Below are positions 7,924 to 15,824 of a DNA stretch of 19,717 nt, in pieces. A model generated the notes under the pieces. That model had not been told where the DNA came from and searched no databases. It saw only the letters and a program-made list of their open reading frames with translations. Each line of letters begins with the position of its first letter. The first letter of the stretch is position 1. The position numbers and the translations under genes are program-made. Location: assembly GCA_016201185.1 (NCBI GenBank), contig JACQDG010000086.1, positions 1 to 19,717 on the forward strand. Reading direction: 5' to 3'. Source of the DNA: Acidobacteriota bacterium. GTDB lineage: Bacteria > Acidobacteriota > Terriglobia > Bryobacterales > JACQDG01.

Positions 7924-8472
7924 TTACTCGAAAATCAAGATAGCGGCGGCAATGACGGTGGTCCACATGCCGCGCTTGTCGCCGATGGCCGACTGGGTCA
8001 CGTTCATGGTGCGGACAATCTTGTTGGAGATGCGGTAGATCTCCTTCTTTTCGTCCCAGCTCCGGTCAGGGTCGAACTCGACGTTCAAAGTGGTGGCCAG
8101 CATCTCGGCGGCGAGTTCCTCGGCGTATTCGCCGGCGGTTTCCTCGGTTTCGCCGAAGGAATGGTGCTCGGAAAGATAGCCGTACATGGATTTGTCAGTG
8201 GGGAGCGCCAGGCCGATGCCAGCGGCGATCAGGCGGTGCGGCTCTCGGGTGCCGTTCTCGCTCATCACGGCAAAGGCGACCTGGCCGGGCTCGAGGTACT
8301 TCTGGCCCTCCTTGCGCGAAATCAGCTTGCACCGCGGCGGGAAAATGCTCGAGACGCGCACCAGATTGGTGGCGGCGATCCCGGCGTCCCGCAGCGCCAG
8401 CTCAAAGCTGGTGAGTCGCTCCTTGTGCTTGCCGACGCCCTTGGTGAGAAAGATTTTCTTGGCTAGCAACAT
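7924..8472 (-). CDS. pyruvoyl-dependent arginine decarboxylase
   Basis: This 182-residue protein is full length for the family. It is made as a proenzyme that cleaves itself between two serines to form an N-terminal beta chain and an alpha chain carrying the pyruvoyl cofactor. The motif NLVRVSSIFPP gives cleavage between Ser41 and Ser42. GYLSEHHSFGET (about 98-109) and the C-terminal segment with EIYRISNKIVRTMNVTQ are characteristic. The reaction turns arginine into agmatine plus CO2 without PLP, feeding polyamine synthesis in the cytoplasm. It is the first gene of an operon with the deoxyhypusine-synthase-like gene. A strong GGAGGAG site abuts the ATG directly; the next codon, TTG, has better spacing and may be the real start. 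No agmatinase gene is present in the window. Confidence 0.93.
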   Translation of the reverse strand: MLLAKKIFLTKGVGKHKERLTSFELALRDAGIAATNLVRVSSIFPPRCKLISRKEGQKYLEPGQVAFAVMSENGTREPHRLIAAGIGLALPTDKSMYGYLSEHHSFGETEETAGEYAEELAAEMLATTLNVEFDPDRSWDEKKEIYRISNKIVRTMNVTQSAIGDKRGMWTTVIAAAILIFE

Positions 8473-8479
8473 CTCCTCC
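8473..8479 (-). promoter_or_regulatory. strong ribosome site, oddly placed against the decarboxylase start
   Basis: On the minus strand GGAGGAG directly touches the ATG at 8472. A gap of 5-8 nt is normal. Starting at codon 2 (TTG, 8469-8467) would leave 5 nt after GGAGG, so this site argues for a TTG start or for reduced initiation at the ATG. Confidence 0.5.
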
Positions 8480-8530
8480 GGCCTGCCCCTCCTGGCTCAT
8501 GGTTGCCCGCTTGGAAACTGAGAATTTTCC

Positions 8531-8559
8531 ACCGTAACAGAAAACGGCGGGGATGGCAA
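8531..8559 (-). promoter_or_regulatory. possible promoter of the polyamine operon
   Basis: On the minus strand TTGCCA (8554-8559) and TACGGT (8531-8536) are 17 bp apart. The -35 is good and the -10 poor (3 of 6). It would give a leader of about 52 nt. Tentative. Confidence 0.3.
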
Positions 8560-8584
8560 AAAGTTTCCGGCAAGGGCCGGGCGG

Positions 8585-8626
8585 GCAAGGAGCGAAGGCC
8601 CGGCGCCGGGGTCAAAGCAAGGAGCG
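8585..8626 (+). repeat. 10-bp direct repeat plus palindrome before the restriction-modification gene
   Basis: GCAAGGAGCG occurs perfectly at 8585-8594 and 8617-8626, start to start 32 bp, close to three helical turns. Between the copies is the perfect 12-bp palindrome CCCGGCGCCGGG (8599-8610). The second copy lies just upstream of the -10-like TACATT (8634-8639), a position suited to an operator. No regulator gene is seen nearby. Confidence 0.4.
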
Positions 8627-8633
8627 TTTGTAG

Positions 8634-8639
8634 TACATT
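8634..8639 (+). promoter_or_regulatory. -10-like element of the restriction-modification gene
   Basis: TACATT ends 12 nt before the ATG at 8652, so the leader would be only a few nucleotides. The -35 position (8611-8616, GTCAAA) matches the consensus at 3 of 6 bases. Confidence 0.3.
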
Positions 8640-8651
8640 AGATGCGCGGGA

Positions 8652-11600
8652 ATGAACCTACTGGAAACATACCTGCGGGAGCTCGAACAGATTCGCTCTT
8701 CCGGCGCTGCTGTCGAGGAGACATCCTACTATGGGGCGTTGTCGAACCTCCTGAACGAGGTCGGCAAGACCCTGAAGCCCAGGATTCACTGCATCATCAA
8801 TATCCAAAACCGGGGAGCGGGGCTACCTGACGGGGGATTTTTTACCGCCGACCAATTTCAGAAGGCGCCTGAGGGCGGGCTGCTCCGGGGTCAGGTTCCG
8901 GGGCGCGGAGTTCTGGAGGTGAAGGGAACGAGCGCCGAAGCCTTGCTGGTCGCCGCGGGCGAACAAGTGTCCCGGTACTTGCACCGATACGGCCAGGTAC
9001 TTGTCACCAACTACCGCGACTTTGTCTTGGTTGGCCGGGACGCGGAAGGCAATGCCGTCAAGCTGGAAGCCTATCGCCTGGCAGCCGGTGAGGCCGCTTT
9101 CTGGAGCGCGACGGCTCACCCGCGAAGGACCGCCGAAACGCACGGCGAGCGCTTCACGGAGTACTTGAAGCGAGTGCTGGTCCAGGGGGCCCCGCTGGAG
9201 GCGCCGGAAGATGTTGCCTGGTTTCTGGCCTCTTACGCGCGAGAAGCCAGGGCGCGGGTTGAACGAGCCGATCTCCCAGGCCTGGCCGCTGTTCGCAGCG
9301 CTTTGGAGGAAGCGCTGGGGCTCAAGTTCGAGGGCAGCAAGGGAGAGCATTTCTTCCGTTCCACTCTGGTGCAGACGCTGTTCTACGGTGTTTTCTCGGC
9401 CTGGGTGCTTTGGAGCAAGCAGCATCCGCCCACAGACCGTAAGGCCCGCTTTAATTGGCACGAAGCGGCCTGGTCGCTGCATGTGCCGATGATCAAAGCC
9501 TTGTATGAGCAAGTTGCTACGCCGTCGAAGCTTGGCGCGCTGGATCTGGTGGAGGTGCTGGACTGGACCGCGGTCGCTCTGAACCGTGTCGAGCGTGCCG
9601 CCTTTTTCAGCAAATTTGAGGAAGGCCAGGCTGTTCAATACTTTTACCAGCCGTTCCTCGAAGCCTTCGACCCCGTGCTCCGGAAAGAGCTGGGCGTGTG
9701 GTACACGCCGACCGAAATCGTGCGATACATGGTCGCCCGCGTCGATACCGTGCTGCGCGAGGAGTTGGAACTGCCGGACGGCTTGGCCGATCCGCGGGTC
9801 TATGTTCTGGACCCTTGCTGCGGCACGGGCGCCTACCTCGTCGAGGTCTTGAAACGCATCGCCCGAACTTTCGAGGACAAGGGAGCGGATGCGTTGATGA
9901 GCGACGACGTGAAGCGCGCCGCCATGGAGCGCGTCTTCGGCTTTGAGATTCTGCCCGCGCCGTTTGTCGTGGCTCACCTGCAACTGGGCCTGCTGTTGCA
10001 GAATCTCGGCGCGCCTTTGTCCTCTGACCGGCGCGAGCGGGTGGGCGTATATCTCACCAACGCGCTGACCGGGTGGGAGCCTCCCAAAGGCCCCAAACAG
10101 AGATTCGTTTTTCCGGAATTGGAAGAGGAGCGGGAAGCGGCCGATGAGGTGAAGCGCGAGAAGCCGATTCTGGTAATCCTCGGCAATCCGCCCTACAACG
10201 CGTTCGCCGGCGTCAGCCCACAGGAAGAGCGGGGCCTGGTGGAGCCTTACAAGCAAGGCCTGATTGCCGAGTGGGGGATCAAGAAGTTCAACCTGGACGA
10301 CCTCTACGTGCGGTTCTTCCGCCTGGCGGAACGGCGGATTGCGGAGATGACCGGCAAAGGAGTGGTGTGCTACATCTCAAACTTTTCATATCTGGGCGAT
10401 CCGTCCTTCGTAGTCTTGCGGCAACGGTTCCTGGGGGAGTTTGATGCAATGTGGTTTGATTGCATGAACGGGGACAGCCGGGAGACGGGGAAGCTCACGC
10501 CGGACGGCAAGCCAGATCCCAGTGTTTTCTCAACAGAGTACAACCGGGAGGGCATCAGGGTCGGCACAGCCATCGCAGTGATGTTGAGCCGTTCCCAGGC
10601 CTCCAAGCGGGGGAGGGTACGGTTTCGCCAGTTTTGGGGAGTTACCAAGCGCGCGGATCTTCTCGAGAGCCTCCAGGCGAAAAACTTCGATGGTCAGTAT
10701 GAGCGCGCGAAGCCGGACAAAGAGAATCGGTTCTCGTTTCGGCCCTCGGTGGTGGCTGCCGAGTACCAAAAATGGCCCCGGGTCGTGGATCTCTGCGCCA
10801 TTCCACCGAGCAACGGATTGATGGAGAAACGCGGCGGCGCATTGATCGACATAGACCGGGAAAAGCTGGAGAAACGGATGCGCGCCTACTTCGACCCGAA
10901 ATTCGACTGGGGGGAGTACAGGGCCCTGGGGCACGGTCTCACAGAGCCGCAAGCGCGATTTGATCCGAAGGCTGCGCGCAAAAAGGCGATCTCCGCTGAG
11001 AAGTTCTCCCCGGCGCGATTGGTTCGGTATGCGGTGCGTCCATTCGATGTGCGCTGGTGCTATTACACGGCAGTACGACCCATATGGAACGAGCCGCGTC
11101 CTTCGCTTTGGGGGCAATGCTGGGAAGGGAATCAGTTTTTTATGACTCGCCCGACGGGGGTTGCCTCACCCGAAGGGGTTCCTGTCTTTTTCACCTGTCT
11201 ATTGGGCGACAATGACTTTCTCCGCGGTCATGCATACTACTTTCCGCTTCAGCTCAAGAACCAAGCCCGGTTGGAAAAGCAGCAGGTAGCAACTCTGTTT
11301 GACGTCTTGGGTGAACAGCCGGAGCTCGACACTCCCATCGCGAACCTCTCCAAGACCGCGCGGAAATATCTCGGAAAGCTCAAACTGAAGGGGCTTGACG
11401 CCAATCCACAAACCGCAGGCCTCATTTGGATGCACGCGCTGGCCATGGGATACTCTCCCGCTTACCTGCGAGAGAACGCAGGCGGAATTCGTCAGGACTG
11501 GCCGCGAGTGCCTTTGCCGAATTCGGCGCAGGCGCTCCTTGCTTCTGCCAGGCTGGGCCGCGAGTTGGCCGCACTGCTCGACTCGGAAGCTGTGGTCCCA

Positions 11601-12128
11601 GGCGTGACATCGGGGACTTTACGCGCGGAACTGAGGGTGGTCGCTGCTATTTCCCGCACAGATGGGGGAGCGCTAAGTCCTGAAGCCGGCGATCTGGCCG
11701 TCACCGCAGGCTGGGGACATTCAGGGAAAGGAGAGGCCACGATGCCTGGCAAGGGCAAGATTATTGCCCGCGACTATACGCCGGACGAAGTAGAGGCTAT
11801 CGAAAGAGGTACACAGCTCCAAGGTCTGACCGCAAATGAAGCTCTCGCCCGCCTCGGCCAGAGCACTAACGATATTTATCTGAACGATGTCGCCTACTGG
11901 AAAAATGTTCCGGCCAACGTGTGGGAGTACACGATTGGGGGCTATCAGGTCATCAAAAAGTGGCTTTCCTATCGCGAGGCCAGCCTGTTGGGCCGTAGCC
12001 TCACAAAAGATGAGGTCCGTGACGTCACGAACATGGCCCGGCGTATTGCCACGCTATTGCTGCTGGAACCATCCCTGGATGCGAACTACAGGTCGTCCAA
12101 AGAATCGGCGTATTCTTGGTCGCAATGA
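8652..12128 (+). CDS. single-chain restriction-modification enzyme, Type ISP/IIG-like, without helicase
   Basis: This 1158-residue protein fuses cleavage, methylation and specificity. The N-terminus has a PD-(D/E)xK-type nuclease pattern: GLPDGG (Asp60), VLEVKG (Glu89, Lys91) and a following QVSRYL (Gln105). A helical linker fills about 130-330. The N6-adenine methylase follows, with AdoMet motif DPCCGTGAYLVEVL from Asp387 and catalytic motif NPPY at 512-515. The last 500 residues resemble the Type ISP C-terminal specificity region, including YWKNVPANVWEYTIGGYQVIKKWL near the end. No helicase motifs (Walker A, DEAH) separate nuclease from methylase, unlike LlaBIII-type ISP enzymes. It would protect self DNA and cut unmethylated foreign DNA at one target. 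It stands alone between polyamine and nucleotide genes, as acquired defence genes often do. A weak ribosome site precedes the ATG. The recognition site is unknown. Confidence 0.88.
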   Translation: MNLLETYLRELEQIRSSGAAVEETSYYGALSNLLNEVGKTLKPRIHCIINIQNRGAGLPDGGFFTADQFQKAPEGGLLRGQVPGRGVLEVKGTSAEALLVAAGEQVSRYLHRYGQVLVTNYRDFVLVGRDAEGNAVKLEAYRLAAGEAAFWSATAHPRRTAETHGERFTEYLKRVLVQGAPLEAPEDVAWFLASYAREARARVERADLPGLAAVRSALEEALGLKFEGSKGEHFFRSTLVQTLFYGVFSAWVLWSKQHPPTDRKARFNWHEAAWSLHVPMIKALYEQVATPSKLGALDLVEVLDWTAVALNRVERAAFFSKFEEGQAVQYFYQPFLEAFDPVLRKELGVWYTPTEIVRYMVARVDTVLREELELPDGLADPRVYVLDPCCGTGAYLVEVLKRIARTFEDKGADALMSDDVKRAAMERVFGFEILPAPFVVAHLQLGLLLQNLGAPLSSDRRERVGVYLTNALTGWEPPKGPKQRFVFPELEEEREAADEVKREKPILVILGNPPYNAFAGVSPQEERGLVEPYKQGLIAEWGIKKFNLDDLYVRFFRLAERRIAEMTGKGVVCYISNFSYLGDPSFVVLRQRFLGEFDAMWFDCMNGDSRETGKLTPDGKPDPSVFSTEYNREGIRVGTAIAVMLSRSQASKRGRVRFRQFWGVTKRADLLESLQAKNFDGQYERAKPDKENRFSFRPSVVAAEYQKWPRVVDLCAIPPSNGLMEKRGGALIDIDREKLEKRMRAYFDPKFDWGEYRALGHGLTEPQARFDPKAARKKAISAEKFSPARLVRYAVRPFDVRWCYYTAVRPIWNEPRPSLWGQCWEGNQFFMTRPTGVASPEGVPVFFTCLLGDNDFLRGHAYYFPLQLKNQARLEKQQVATLFDVLGEQPELDTPIANLSKTARKYLGKLKLKGLDANPQTAGLIWMHALAMGYSPAYLRENAGGIRQDWPRVPLPNSAQALLASARLGRELAALLDSEAVVPGVTSGTLRAELRVVAAISRTDGGALSPEAGDLAVTAGWGHSGKGEATMPGKGKIIARDYTPDEVEAIERGTQLQGLTANEALARLGQSTNDIYLNDVAYWKNVPANVWEYTIGGYQVIKKWLSYREASLLGRSLTKDEVRDVTNMARRIATLLLLEPSLDANYRSSKESAYSWSQ

Positions 12129-12176
12129 AGCTCTGACAACCGGCCCGGACCCGAGCAAAAAACTTCCCTTTGAGCC

Positions 12177-12974
12177 TCAGACGCCGGCGACTTCGCGGAG
12201 CCCGGCGTGCGACGGGGAAGCGGCTTGGCGGGCGACGGCTTCGGCCCGCGCCGGCTTCCGGCGCGCGCTTCCGGAAGCGGCCTTCAGCAGGCGGGTGATC
12301 CGCTTTTTCAAATCCAGAAAAATGTCATCGGGGGAGCGCGAAGCGTCCACGATCTGGAAGTCGTAGCGCTTGGCCATGGAATCCAGAACGCGGATCACGC
12401 GCTTCTGGTAGCGGACGAAGCTCTCGTACAGGTCTTTGCCGAGCCGCACGTCCATGCCGGATTCCCAGTAGTCGAAGCCGCCGCGCTCGTAGACCACGCG
12501 GGGCAGCAGGTCCTGGACGTCGGCCCGCAGATAGTAAATGGCGTGGGGGCGAAGGGCGAAATCGAAGACCTGGCGGATCCAGGCCGGGTCGCTGCCGCGG
12601 GCGCTGGCGCGGGCGATGGAGGAATAGATGTAGCGGTCGGTGAGCACCACGAAACCGGCGCGCAGGGCGGGGATGATCTCGTTTTCCAGCCGGTCGGCGA
12701 AATCGGTGGCGTAGAACATGCTCAGGGTGAGCGGGCCCAGGGTGTTGCCCTGCTTGGCCTGCTTGATGGTCTTGCCCACCAGGGCCGAGCGGGCCATTCC
12801 TGTGTCCATCACCGCATGGCCGCCGTGCTCGAGCCAGGTGCGCAGCAGGCCGACCTGGGTCGAACGGCCTACGCCGTCGGGGCCTTCGACCACGATCAGC
12901 TTGCCGATCAGCGAGCCGGTATCAATGCCGGGCAGACCGTCACCGTAGAAGGTGAGCGGCGCTTGGTTGACCAT
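12177..12974 (-). CDS. thymidylate-kinase-like P-loop protein with Arg in Walker A
   Basis: The 265-residue protein aligns along its length with its upstream neighbour and with the thymidylate kinase fold. Its P-loop reads EGPDGVGRSTQ, so the normally invariant Lys is Arg37 (codon CGT, read directly). The REPGGT substrate motif of true dTMP kinases is missing; SMFYATDFADRLE and a DRY motif are kept. The family signature ESGMDVRL is present. A basic Arg/Ala-rich tail of about 30 residues follows the kinase core. It starts inside the end of the upstream paralogue, overlapping by 35 bp, with GGAGAGG 8 nt before the ATG, so translation is probably coupled. The Arg suggests weak catalysis or a regulatory partner role, possibly in a heterodimer. 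Labelling it a working dTMP kinase would be unsafe. Confidence 0.8.
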   Translation of the reverse strand: MVNQAPLTFYGDGLPGIDTGSLIGKLIVVEGPDGVGRSTQVGLLRTWLEHGGHAVMDTGMARSALVGKTIKQAKQGNTLGPLTLSMFYATDFADRLENEIIPALRAGFVVLTDRYIYSSIARASARGSDPAWIRQVFDFALRPHAIYYLRADVQDLLPRVVYERGGFDYWESGMDVRLGKDLYESFVRYQKRVIRVLDSMAKRYDFQIVDASRSPDDIFLDLKKRITRLLKAASGSARRKPARAEAVARQAASPSHAGLREVAGV

Positions 12975-13677
12975 TAAGGGGACCTCTCCAGGGCGACTTC
13001 AACAGCCCGTTGGGATGACTTAAATCCAGCTTCTCTTCCACGATGGCGCGAATCTGCGTTTGCTGCTCCTCGATCGAAAGCGTGGCGTCGATCACCTGGA
13101 AATTGAACTCGCCAATCATCGCCTCGTATTCCTCGATGATCCGCCCTTGAAAGATGCGGAAGCTTTCCTCGACATCGCGGCTCAGGCGCAGGTCCATGCC
13201 AGCCTCGTAGTATTTCAGCGCGTCGCGCCCGCCCAGGATGCGGCCCAGGGCGACGTCCAGCGAAACGCGGAAATAAAAGGCGATGGCCGGCCGGATGGCG
13301 AAGCGGTACAGGTTGCGGACCCAGCGCCGGCTTACCCCGCGCGCCGTGTCGCGGGCGAAGGCGGTGAAAGCATAGCGGTCGGCGCAGACGATCGAACCGG
13401 CCCGCAGGGGCGGGAGAATTTGCCGCTCGATGCGGTCGGCGAAGTCGGTAGCGTGTATCAGGCTGAAAGTGGTGGGCGTGAACATGTCTTTCTTCTTGCC
13501 GCGCCGCGTGGTCTCCCGCACCAGCGGGGAGGAGTTCCACTCGCTGAATAGCACGCCGAAGCCGCGCGACCGCAGCCAATGGCTCAGCAGCGACATCTGG
13601 GTCGACTTGCCCGAGCCGTCGATGCCTTCTACCACGATGAGCTTGCCGGGGAATTTCCGATTCGAGAAAACTCGCAT
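12940..13677 (-). CDS. thymidylate-kinase-like P-loop kinase
   Basis: The 245-residue protein has an intact Walker A, EGIDGSGKSTQ with Lys24, and the DRY motif (CADRYAFTAFARD) of thymidylate kinases. After the first strand, where dTMP kinases have TREPGGT, it has FSEWNSSPLVRETTRRGKKK, so the nucleoside-monophosphate site and its basic segment differ. LIHATDFADRIE and YYEAGMDLRLSRD are shared with the paralogue downstream. The family transfers phosphate from ATP to dTMP or a related monophosphate in the cytoplasm; here the substrate is uncertain. It is the first gene of a two-gene operon reading away from the exopolyphosphatase gene. A TATAAT box lies about 30 nt upstream. The genome's housekeeping tmk may be elsewhere. 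Confidence 0.85.
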   Translation of the reverse strand: MRVFSNRKFPGKLIVVEGIDGSGKSTQMSLLSHWLRSRGFGVLFSEWNSSPLVRETTRRGKKKDMFTPTTFSLIHATDFADRIERQILPPLRAGSIVCADRYAFTAFARDTARGVSRRWVRNLYRFAIRPAIAFYFRVSLDVALGRILGGRDALKYYEAGMDLRLSRDVEESFRIFQGRIIEEYEAMIGEFNFQVIDATLSIEEQQTQIRAIVEEKLDLSHPNGLLKSPWRGPLNGQPSAAHLLR

Positions 13678-13706
13678 AAAAGCAATGGAAAAATGCGTGT
13701 TGAGAA

Positions 13707-13712
13707 ATTATA
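13707..13712 (-). promoter_or_regulatory. -10 element of the thymidylate-kinase-like operon
   Basis: On the minus strand this is a perfect TATAAT, 29 nt before the ATG at 13677. Transcription would begin near 13700. The -35 at 17 bp (GCCCGA) is poor, so an activator or a relaxed promoter is possible. Confidence 0.5.
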
Positions 13713-13783
13713 CCGCATCTGCGAGGTGTTCGGGCTCTCGCCGCAGAGGAGAGGCGAGGCCGCGAAGGTCCCGCCTCAAAAGT

Positions 13784-13792
13784 TGGCATAAT
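13784..13792 (+). promoter_or_regulatory. extended -10 promoter of the exopolyphosphatase gene
   Basis: TGG followed by CATAAT (13787-13792) fits the TGn extended -10 pattern, which can work without a good -35. The leader would be about 15 nt. It lies in the same 137-bp gap as the promoter of the divergent kinase pair. Confidence 0.45.
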
Positions 13793-13814
13793 AGCACCTA
13801 GCCCTTTCTTCCCC

Positions 13815-15350
13815 ATGAGTTTGTTCGCCGCAGTGGATATCGGCAGCAACTCGGTGCGCCTGGCGGTGGCGGATGTGACGCCCGGCCGGTCCTACCGGCT
13901 GGTGGCCGCCGGGCGAGAAGTCACGCGCATCGGGGAGAGCGTATTCTCCACCGGCCGCGTAAGTGAACGGGCCATCCAGGAGACCTCCGCCGTGCTGGCC
14001 CGCTTCCGCGCCATCTACCAGGAGTGGCAGCCGGCGGCTGTGCGGGCCGTGGCCACCAGCGCCATGCGCGACGCGCGGAACCAGGCAGAGTTTTTGGCGC
14101 GCGCCGCCGAGGCGCTGGGCGCTCCGATCCAGATCATCTCAGGCCGTGAAGAGGCCCGGCTGATCCACCTGGGCGTGCGGACCCGCTGGGCAAAGCAGGA
14201 GAAAAGCATGCTCCTGCTGGACATCGGGGGCGGCAGCGCCGAGGTTACCTGGAGCGAAGAGGGCGAGATCCGCTACAGCACTTCGCTGCCCCTGGGCGCC
14301 GTCCGGCTGACGCAGAATTTCCTGGAGCACGATCCGCCGGAACGGGAAGAGATGGCCGAACTGGAAGAATACATCGCCGCGCAGTTCGCAGGACCCTTCC
14401 GGCGCCTGGGCCGGCGCCCGGAGGCCCGCGCCATCGGCACTTCAGCGACGGCGGCTGCCATGGTGCGGGCCGTCTATCGCCTGAAGAATTCCGAGCGCGA
14501 AGAGACCAACGGCCGCCGCGTCCGGCTGCGCGACATCCGGGGCCTCTACCGCCGCCTGGTGACGCTGGACCGGGAGCAGCGCCAGCGCATTCCCGGCGTC
14601 GGCCCGCGGCGCGCGGAAATCATCATCGCCGGGGCGGCGGTGCTGGCCCATTTTGTAGAACATTTCACCAACGGCTCGCTCTACTATTCCTCGGCTGGGT
14701 TGCGCGACGGGATCATCGCCGATCTGGCGATTCGCGGCGTAAAGGAACAGAGTATTGCCCTGGACAAAGAGCAACGCCGCGTGATCACGGAGCTGGCCCG
14801 GCGCTATGGCGTGCCGCTGCCCCATGCGAAGCAGGTGGCAGCGCTGGCCCGCAGTTTGTTTCTGGGCCTCGCGTCGTTGCATCGGCTGCCGCTTTCCTGC
14901 GCCCGCTGGTTGGAGGCGGCGGCCTATTTGCACGACGTGGGCCATTACGTCAGCAAGACGCGGCACCACAGGCATTCCTACTACCTGGTGGCCAGCTCGG
15001 AAATGCCGGGTTTCACGGATCGCGAGCAACTGATCGTGGCCAACATCTGCCGCTACCATCGCAAGGGCTTACCGGCGGAGGACCATGAGAATTTCCGCCT
15101 GCTCAACGTGCAGGAGCGGCAGGCCGTGTGGCTTCTGGTCCCGCTGCTGCACCTGGCCGACGGGCTCGATCGAGATCACCGGCAGTTGGCGACCGGCGTC
15201 GAATGCCAGGTGAAGAACGGGGAAATAAGGCTGGCAATAGGCGGCCGGCCCGGCATGGAGCTCGACCTGTGGGCCGCTCGACAGGTGGCCCCGGCTTTCC
15301 GTGAGGTGTACCAGTCCCGATTATCCGTCACCCGGGCGGGTTCGGCTTAA
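13815..15350 (+). CDS. ppx: exopolyphosphatase / guanosine pentaphosphatase (Ppx/GppA) with HD domain
   Basis: The 511-residue protein has the ASKHA phosphatase core and a C-terminal HD domain, the layout of long Ppx/GppA proteins. VDIGSNSVRL near the N-terminus and LLLDIGGGSAEV (Asp136) form the two phosphate-binding loops. SGREEARLI places the catalytic Glu at 112/113. GTSATA lies near 207. LHDVGHYVSKTRHHRHS (His373, Asp374) is the HD domain, with CRYHRKGLP after it. It removes terminal phosphate from inorganic polyphosphate, and some members act on pppGpp; which applies here is not decided by sequence. It acts in the cytoplasm. The CHAD gene starts 4 bp after its stop, so the two are surely cotranscribed, which favours the polyphosphate role because CHAD domains bind polyphosphate. 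Confidence 0.92.
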   Translation: MSLFAAVDIGSNSVRLAVADVTPGRSYRLVAAGREVTRIGESVFSTGRVSERAIQETSAVLARFRAIYQEWQPAAVRAVATSAMRDARNQAEFLARAAEALGAPIQIISGREEARLIHLGVRTRWAKQEKSMLLLDIGGGSAEVTWSEEGEIRYSTSLPLGAVRLTQNFLEHDPPEREEMAELEEYIAAQFAGPFRRLGRRPEARAIGTSATAAAMVRAVYRLKNSEREETNGRRVRLRDIRGLYRRLVTLDREQRQRIPGVGPRRAEIIIAGAAVLAHFVEHFTNGSLYYSSAGLRDGIIADLAIRGVKEQSIALDKEQRRVITELARRYGVPLPHAKQVAALARSLFLGLASLHRLPLSCARWLEAAAYLHDVGHYVSKTRHHRHSYYLVASSEMPGFTDREQLIVANICRYHRKGLPAEDHENFRLLNVQERQAVWLLVPLLHLADGLDRDHRQLATGVECQVKNGEIRLAIGGRPGMELDLWAARQVAPAFREVYQSRLSVTRAGSA

Positions 15351-15354
15351 GATC

Positions 15355-15810
15355 ATGTACAAGCATTTGAATCCGGAGCAGAACCTGGCGGGCTACGCCG
15401 GCAAGGTAGTGGAGACGCTGCTGCGCAGCATGGCGTTCGAGATCCAGAAGACCCTGAAGTCGTCCGATCCGGACAATGTCCACGACCTGCGGGTCACTTG
15501 CTTGCGGCTGCGCCACGCCCTGCGGCTGTTCGGCAAGCTGCTTCCGGCCAAGGCGGCGCGCAAGGTCAGGGGTCGCTTGGCCAAGCTGCAGGAACTGCTG
15601 GCCGGCGTGCGCAATTGCGACATTGCGCTACAGATCCTGGGACACAAGTCGATCGCTCCATCGCTGAGCCCGGCCCGTCGCCGCGTCCTGGCCGGGAAGC
15701 TGGGACAGGAACGGCAGCGAGCGGGGCGGGCCATGCGGCTGCGGCTGCGAAAAATGCAGCGATCTGATGTGCTGGCTCGCTGGCGGAGCCGGCTGATGGC
15801 CACCGGCTGA
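15355..15810 (+). CDS. CHAD-domain protein, N-terminal half (frame broken)
   Basis: From the ATG at 15355 this frame gives 151 residues. VHDLRVTCLRLRHALRLF matches the first conserved helix of the CHAD domain, a helical bundle with basic residues that binds polyphosphate. LAKLQELLAGVRNCDIAL is the next typical helix pair. The frame stops at TGA 15808-15810, halfway through the usual domain, and the missing half continues in another frame 14 nt later. The basic, conserved-His/Arg surface would be incomplete alone. It lies 4 bp after the exopolyphosphatase gene. I read it as one CHAD gene broken by a frame change, either real or a sequencing error; two separately made half-domains are less likely but possible. 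Confidence 0.8.
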   Translation: MYKHLNPEQNLAGYAGKVVETLLRSMAFEIQKTLKSSDPDNVHDLRVTCLRLRHALRLFGKLLPAKAARKVRGRLAKLQELLAGVRNCDIALQILGHKSIAPSLSPARRRVLAGKLGQERQRAGRAMRLRLRKMQRSDVLARWRSRLMATG

Positions 15811-15824
15811 AGGCAGGGGTTTCT

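Noticed and set aside
12129..12176. Possible terminator between the convergent restriction-modification and kinase-like genes
   Set aside because: No stem with a following T-run is visible on either strand in these 48 bases.
12207..12977. Plus-strand open frame opposite the downstream kinase-like gene
   Set aside because: The minus strand encodes a clear paralogue of the neighbouring kinase; the plus frame shows only Gly/Ala/Val-rich shadow sequence.
13678..13814. Possible small RNA or riboswitch between the kinase pair and ppx
   Set aside because: The gap is only 137 bp and is largely explained by the two divergent promoters; no convincing folded element was found.
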